64,000 nucleotides of DNA. It comes from Sorangium cellulosum So ce56. Lineage in GTDB: Bacteria; Myxococcota_A; Polyangia; Polyangiales; Polyangiaceae. Both the position numbers and the translations under genes were made by a program. Every line of letters begins with the position of its first letter. Within the stretch, counting starts at the first letter, position 1. The stretch spans positions 3,404,501 through 3,468,500 of the forward strand of contig NC_010162.1 in the NCBI RefSeq assembly GCF_000067165.1, written 5' to 3'. The notes beneath the pieces were generated by a model. The model made no database searches. It was given only the letters and a program-made list of their open reading frames with translations, and was not told the DNA's origin. Positions 61,511-64,000 of this stretch are shown one piece after another.

Positions 61511-64000
61511 ATGCACTCGATCTGTCTCCGCGGCGCCCGCACGCACAACCTCCAGGGCATCGACCTCGATTTCCGGCCCGGCGAGCTCGTCGCCATCGCC
61601 GGCGTCTCGGGCGCTGGCAAATCGTCGCTCGCGCTCGACACGCTCTATTCCGAGGGACAGCGCCGGTTCGTCGAGAGCTTCAGCCCGTACGCTCGCCAGT
61701 TCCTCGAGCGGCTGGAGCGTCCGCCGATCGGCGCGCTCGAGCCGGTGGCGGCCGGCGTCGCCGTCGATCGACGCGCGCCGGTCAAGAGCTCGCGATCGAC
61801 CGTCGCCACGATGGCCGACCTCGAGCCGTATTTCTGCGCGCTCTTCGCGCGCGAAGCGGTGCCTGTCTGCCCGTCCTGCGAGGCGCCGGCCGCGCGGACC
61901 GACCCGGCGCGCGCGGCCGACCTCGCCGCGAGCGCGCACGAGGGGGCGACCGCGCTCGTCACGTACCCGATCGCGGTCGCCGGGACCGAGCGGTTCCTCG
62001 ACGTGCGCGAGTCGCTGCTCGCCGCCGGCTACCGGCGCCTGCTCGTCCGCGGCGAGGCGCGCGACATCGACACCGTGGCGCCGTCCGAGGCGATGAGCGG
62101 CGCGGACAAGGTCGAGGTCATCGTCGATCGCGTCCGGGTCGCCCCCCGGGAGCGCCGGCGCCTCGGCGCCGCCATCGAGGAGGCGTGGAAGGGCAGCGGG
62201 GGCGACGCCTCGCTCCACCTGCAGCGCAAGGCCGACGAGCAGGGCGGCCAGGGGGCGGGGCCCACGCGGCTCCGGCTCGTGCGCGGGCTCGCCTGCCCCT
62301 CGTGCGCGCGCGCCTTCGACCCGCCGCGCCCCGGGCTGTTCTCGTACCAGTCCCCCACCGGCGCGTGCCCCTCGTGCCGCGGCTTCGGCCGCACCCTCGG
62401 CATCGACTACGACAAGGTGATCCCGGACCCCTCGAAGTCGATCGCAGGCGGCGCGATCCGGCCCTGGAACGGCCGCTCGACGACGTGGGAGCGGAAGCTG
62501 CTCCGCGCGTTCTGCGAGCGGAATGGCATCCGCACCGACAAGCCGTGGCGCGACCTCTCGGACGCGCAGCGCGCGCTCGTGCTCGAGGGCGAGGGCTCAT
62601 GGACCCAGGGGAAGTACCCCGGCGTGAAGGCCTGGTTCCGCTGGCTCGAGACGCGCACCTACAAGATGCACGTCCGCGTGCTGCTCGCGCGTTACCGCAC
62701 TTACGACGTGTGCAGCGCGTGCAACGGCAAGCGGCTCGCCCCCGAGTCGCTCCTCTACCGCGTCGGCGGCCTGGATCTCGCCGCGTGGCACGAGCTCGAG
62801 CTCCGCGACGCCCGCGCGCGCCTCGAGGCCGAGCGCCCCCAGACGGGCCAGGGGGAGATGGCGCGCCGCGAGCTCATCGCGCGGCTCGGGTACCTCGAGC
62901 GGGTCGGGCTGGGCTACCTCTCGCTCGCCCGCCAGGCGCGCACGCTCTCGGGCGGCGAGGCGCAGCGCGTCGCGCTCACCGCGGCGCTCGGCACGTCGCT
63001 GACGGGCGCGCTCTTCGTGCTCGACGAGCCGACGGTCGGCCTGCACCCGACGGACATCCCGCCGCTCATCGCGGCCATGCGCGAGCTCGCCGATCGCGGC
63101 AACGCCGTGCTCGTCATCGAGCACGAGCCCCTCGTCATCCGGGCGAGCGATCGCGTCGTCGAGCTGGGCCCGGGCGCGGGCAAGCAGGGCGGGCGCGTCA
63201 CCTTCGACGGCCGGCCCGACGGGCTCGCCGCGCGCGGCCCGCTGGCGTCGGCGCGCGCGGAGCGCCGGGCGCCGAGCGGGAAGATCGCGATCCACGGCGC
63301 GCGCGAGAACAACCTCCGCGACGTCACGGTCGACGTGCCGCTCGGCGTCGTCGTGGCGATCACGGGGCCGAGCGGCTCGGGCAAGAGCACGCTGGTGAAC
63401 GACGTGCTCTACCGGCACATCGCGAGGGCGCGCGGCTACAAGGACGTCGAGGCGCCCGGCCTGTACAGGCGCATCGAGGGCACGGCCGACATCCGCACCG
63501 TCACGCTCGTCGACCAGGCGCCGCTGGGGCGTACCTCGCGGGGCAACCCTGCGACCTACACCGGCGCATGGAACCGCATCCGCGCGCTCTTCGCCGAGCA
63601 GCCGGAGGCGTCGGCGCGGGATCTCGGGCCCGGCCACTTCTCGTTCAACGTCGCGCTCGGGCGCTGCGAGGCGTGCGCGGGCGAGGGGAGCGAGACGATC
63701 GAGATGCAGTTCCTCGCCGACGTGTCGCTGACCTGCCCCACCTGCAAGGGCAAGCGGTTCCGCGACGAGGTGCTCGAGGTGAAGCTCGACGGGCGCTCGG
63801 TCGCCGACGTGCTCGACCTCTCGATCGACGAGGCGTTCGAGGTCTTCGTGGGGCAGCCGGCGATCCGGCGGGCGCTCGCGCCGCTCAAGCAGCTCGGCCT
63901 CGGCTACCTCACGCTCGGGCAGCCGCTCTCGACGCTCTCCGGCGGTGAGGCGCAGCGGCTGAAGATCGCGCGCGCGCTCGGCGAGCCCTGCGCGGGCGCG
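61511..64000 (+). CDS. uvrA: UvrA-family excinuclease ATPase (3' end outside window)
   Basis: At least 830 residues of a UvrA-type double ABC ATPase; the ATG at 61511 gives the normal N-terminus (HSICLRGARTHNLQGIDLDFRPGELVAIAGVSGAGKSSLALDTLY). Visible are Walker A GVSGAGKSS, the SPYARQFLERLERPPIG region, zinc-finger pairs (CPSCARAF...CPSCRGFG, CSACNGKRL and CEACAGEGS...CPTCKGKRF), signatures LSGGEAQR twice, Walker B FVLDEPTVGLHP and a second Walker A GPSGSGKST. UvrA detects damaged DNA in nucleotide excision repair. The segment LDEPTVGLHPTDIPP differs from the near-universal LDEPSIGLH of UvrA, so it may be a divergent paralogue. The frame is open at the end of the window. Confidence 0.85.
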   Translation, partial: MHSICLRGARTHNLQGIDLDFRPGELVAIAGVSGAGKSSLALDTLYSEGQRRFVESFSPYARQFLERLERPPIGALEPVAAGVAVDRRAPVKSSRSTVATMADLEPYFCALFAREAVPVCPSCEAPAARTDPARAADLAASAHEGATALVTYPIAVAGTERFLDVRESLLAAGYRRLLVRGEARDIDTVAPSEAMSGADKVEVIVDRVRVAPRERRRLGAAIEEAWKGSGGDASLHLQRKADEQGGQGAGPTRLRLVRGLACPSCARAFDPPRPGLFSYQSPTGACPSCRGFGRTLGIDYDKVIPDPSKSIAGGAIRPWNGRSTTWERKLLRAFCERNGIRTDKPWRDLSDAQRALVLEGEGSWTQGKYPGVKAWFRWLETRTYKMHVRVLLARYRTYDVCSACNGKRLAPESLLYRVGGLDLAAWHELELRDARARLEAERPQTGQGEMARRELIARLGYLERVGLGYLSLARQARTLSGGEAQRVALTAALGTSLTGALFVLDEPTVGLHPTDIPPLIAAMRELADRGNAVLVIEHEPLVIRASDRVVELGPGAGKQGGRVTFDGRPDGLAARGPLASARAERRAPSGKIAIHGARENNLRDVTVDVPLGVVVAITGPSGSGKSTLVNDVLYRHIARARGYKDVEAPGLYRRIEGTADIRTVTLVDQAPLGRTSRGNPATYTGAWNRIRALFAEQPEASARDLGPGHFSFNVALGRCEACAGEGSETIEMQFLADVSLTCPTCKGKRFRDEVLEVKLDGRSVADVLDLSIDEAFEVFVGQPAIRRALAPLKQLGLGYLTLGQPLSTLSGGEAQRLKIARALGEPCAGA

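Overview
The window is very GC-rich (above about 70 %), densely coding, and looks like the chromosome of a large-genome myxobacterium of the Sorangium/Polyangiales type. The support is a MYXO-CTERM sorting tail, an OmpA protein with thrombospondin type-3 repeats, many secreted Cys-rich or low-complexity lipoproteins, a formylglycine-generating-enzyme-like lipoprotein, NtrC-type regulation and strong codon bias. This is inference from gene content; no rRNA is present. I see no phage or insertion-sequence genes.

Layout. 1-3.2 kb: end of an OmpA-like gene, a small lipoprotein and a DUF255 (YyaL-type) protein. 3.2-8.5 kb (minus strand): a five-gene operon for a fatty acyl-AMP ligase, a cyclopropane-synthase-like methyltransferase, an acyl carrier protein, an acyl-ACP desaturase and a ketosynthase. 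9-14 kb (minus): an ABC/GldG-type four-gene operon with a recognisable promoter and an exact Shine-Dalgarno that selects a TTG start. 14.3-15.5 kb: aspartokinase. 15.5-16.5 kb: a gene-poor stretch with six 33-bp-spaced CACGTG palindromes in front of a Cys-rich secreted protein. 17.2-19.1 kb (minus): a Ro60/TROVE gene (rsr) with a tRNA-like RNA directly upstream on the same strand. 19.4-31.4 kb: LRR lipoprotein, His-tailed protein, S9 peptidase lipoprotein, TPR proteins, an outer-membrane barrel and a zinc-ribbon membrane protein. 31.4-36.2 kb (minus): lipB, an HD-GYP response regulator, and a fusion of an m5U RNA methyltransferase with an RluA-type pseudouridine synthase. 36.5-42.8 kb: PEGA-like/beta-barrel protein, cyaY, a phosphonoacetaldehyde/phosphonoacetate pair (phnY, phnA), tRNA-Arg and uppS. 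43-49.4 kb (minus): CreBC-like two-component system, lytic-transglycosylase-like MYXO-CTERM protein, propeller-like protein and a TPR protein. 49.5-55.4 kb (plus): repeat island, NtrC regulator with FGE-like lipoprotein, and a membrane-protein/dead-ABC-ATPase/membrane-protein operon. 55.5-64 kb: YceI-like protein, DUF362 protein, smpB, a collagen-like exoprotein with partner lipoprotein, and the 5' part of a UvrA-family gene.

Most notable is 18978-19115 (minus). It keeps a complete tRNA acceptor stem, D-arm, T-arm and an encoded CCA, but holds about 62 extra nucleotides where the anticodon arm should be, and lies 166 nt upstream of rsr. Bacterial Ro60 proteins bind Y RNAs, and one known class (YrlA) carries a tRNA-like module, so this is a candidate Y RNA of unusual topology. 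An interrupted or decayed tRNA gene is the main alternative. Second-rank candidates are the acyl-ACP tailoring operon, the dual RNA-modification fusion (which could install the neighbouring 23S marks Psi746 and m5U747), the ATPase-dead ABC operon and the CACGTG array.

The long antisense open frames that this base composition produces have been left out.
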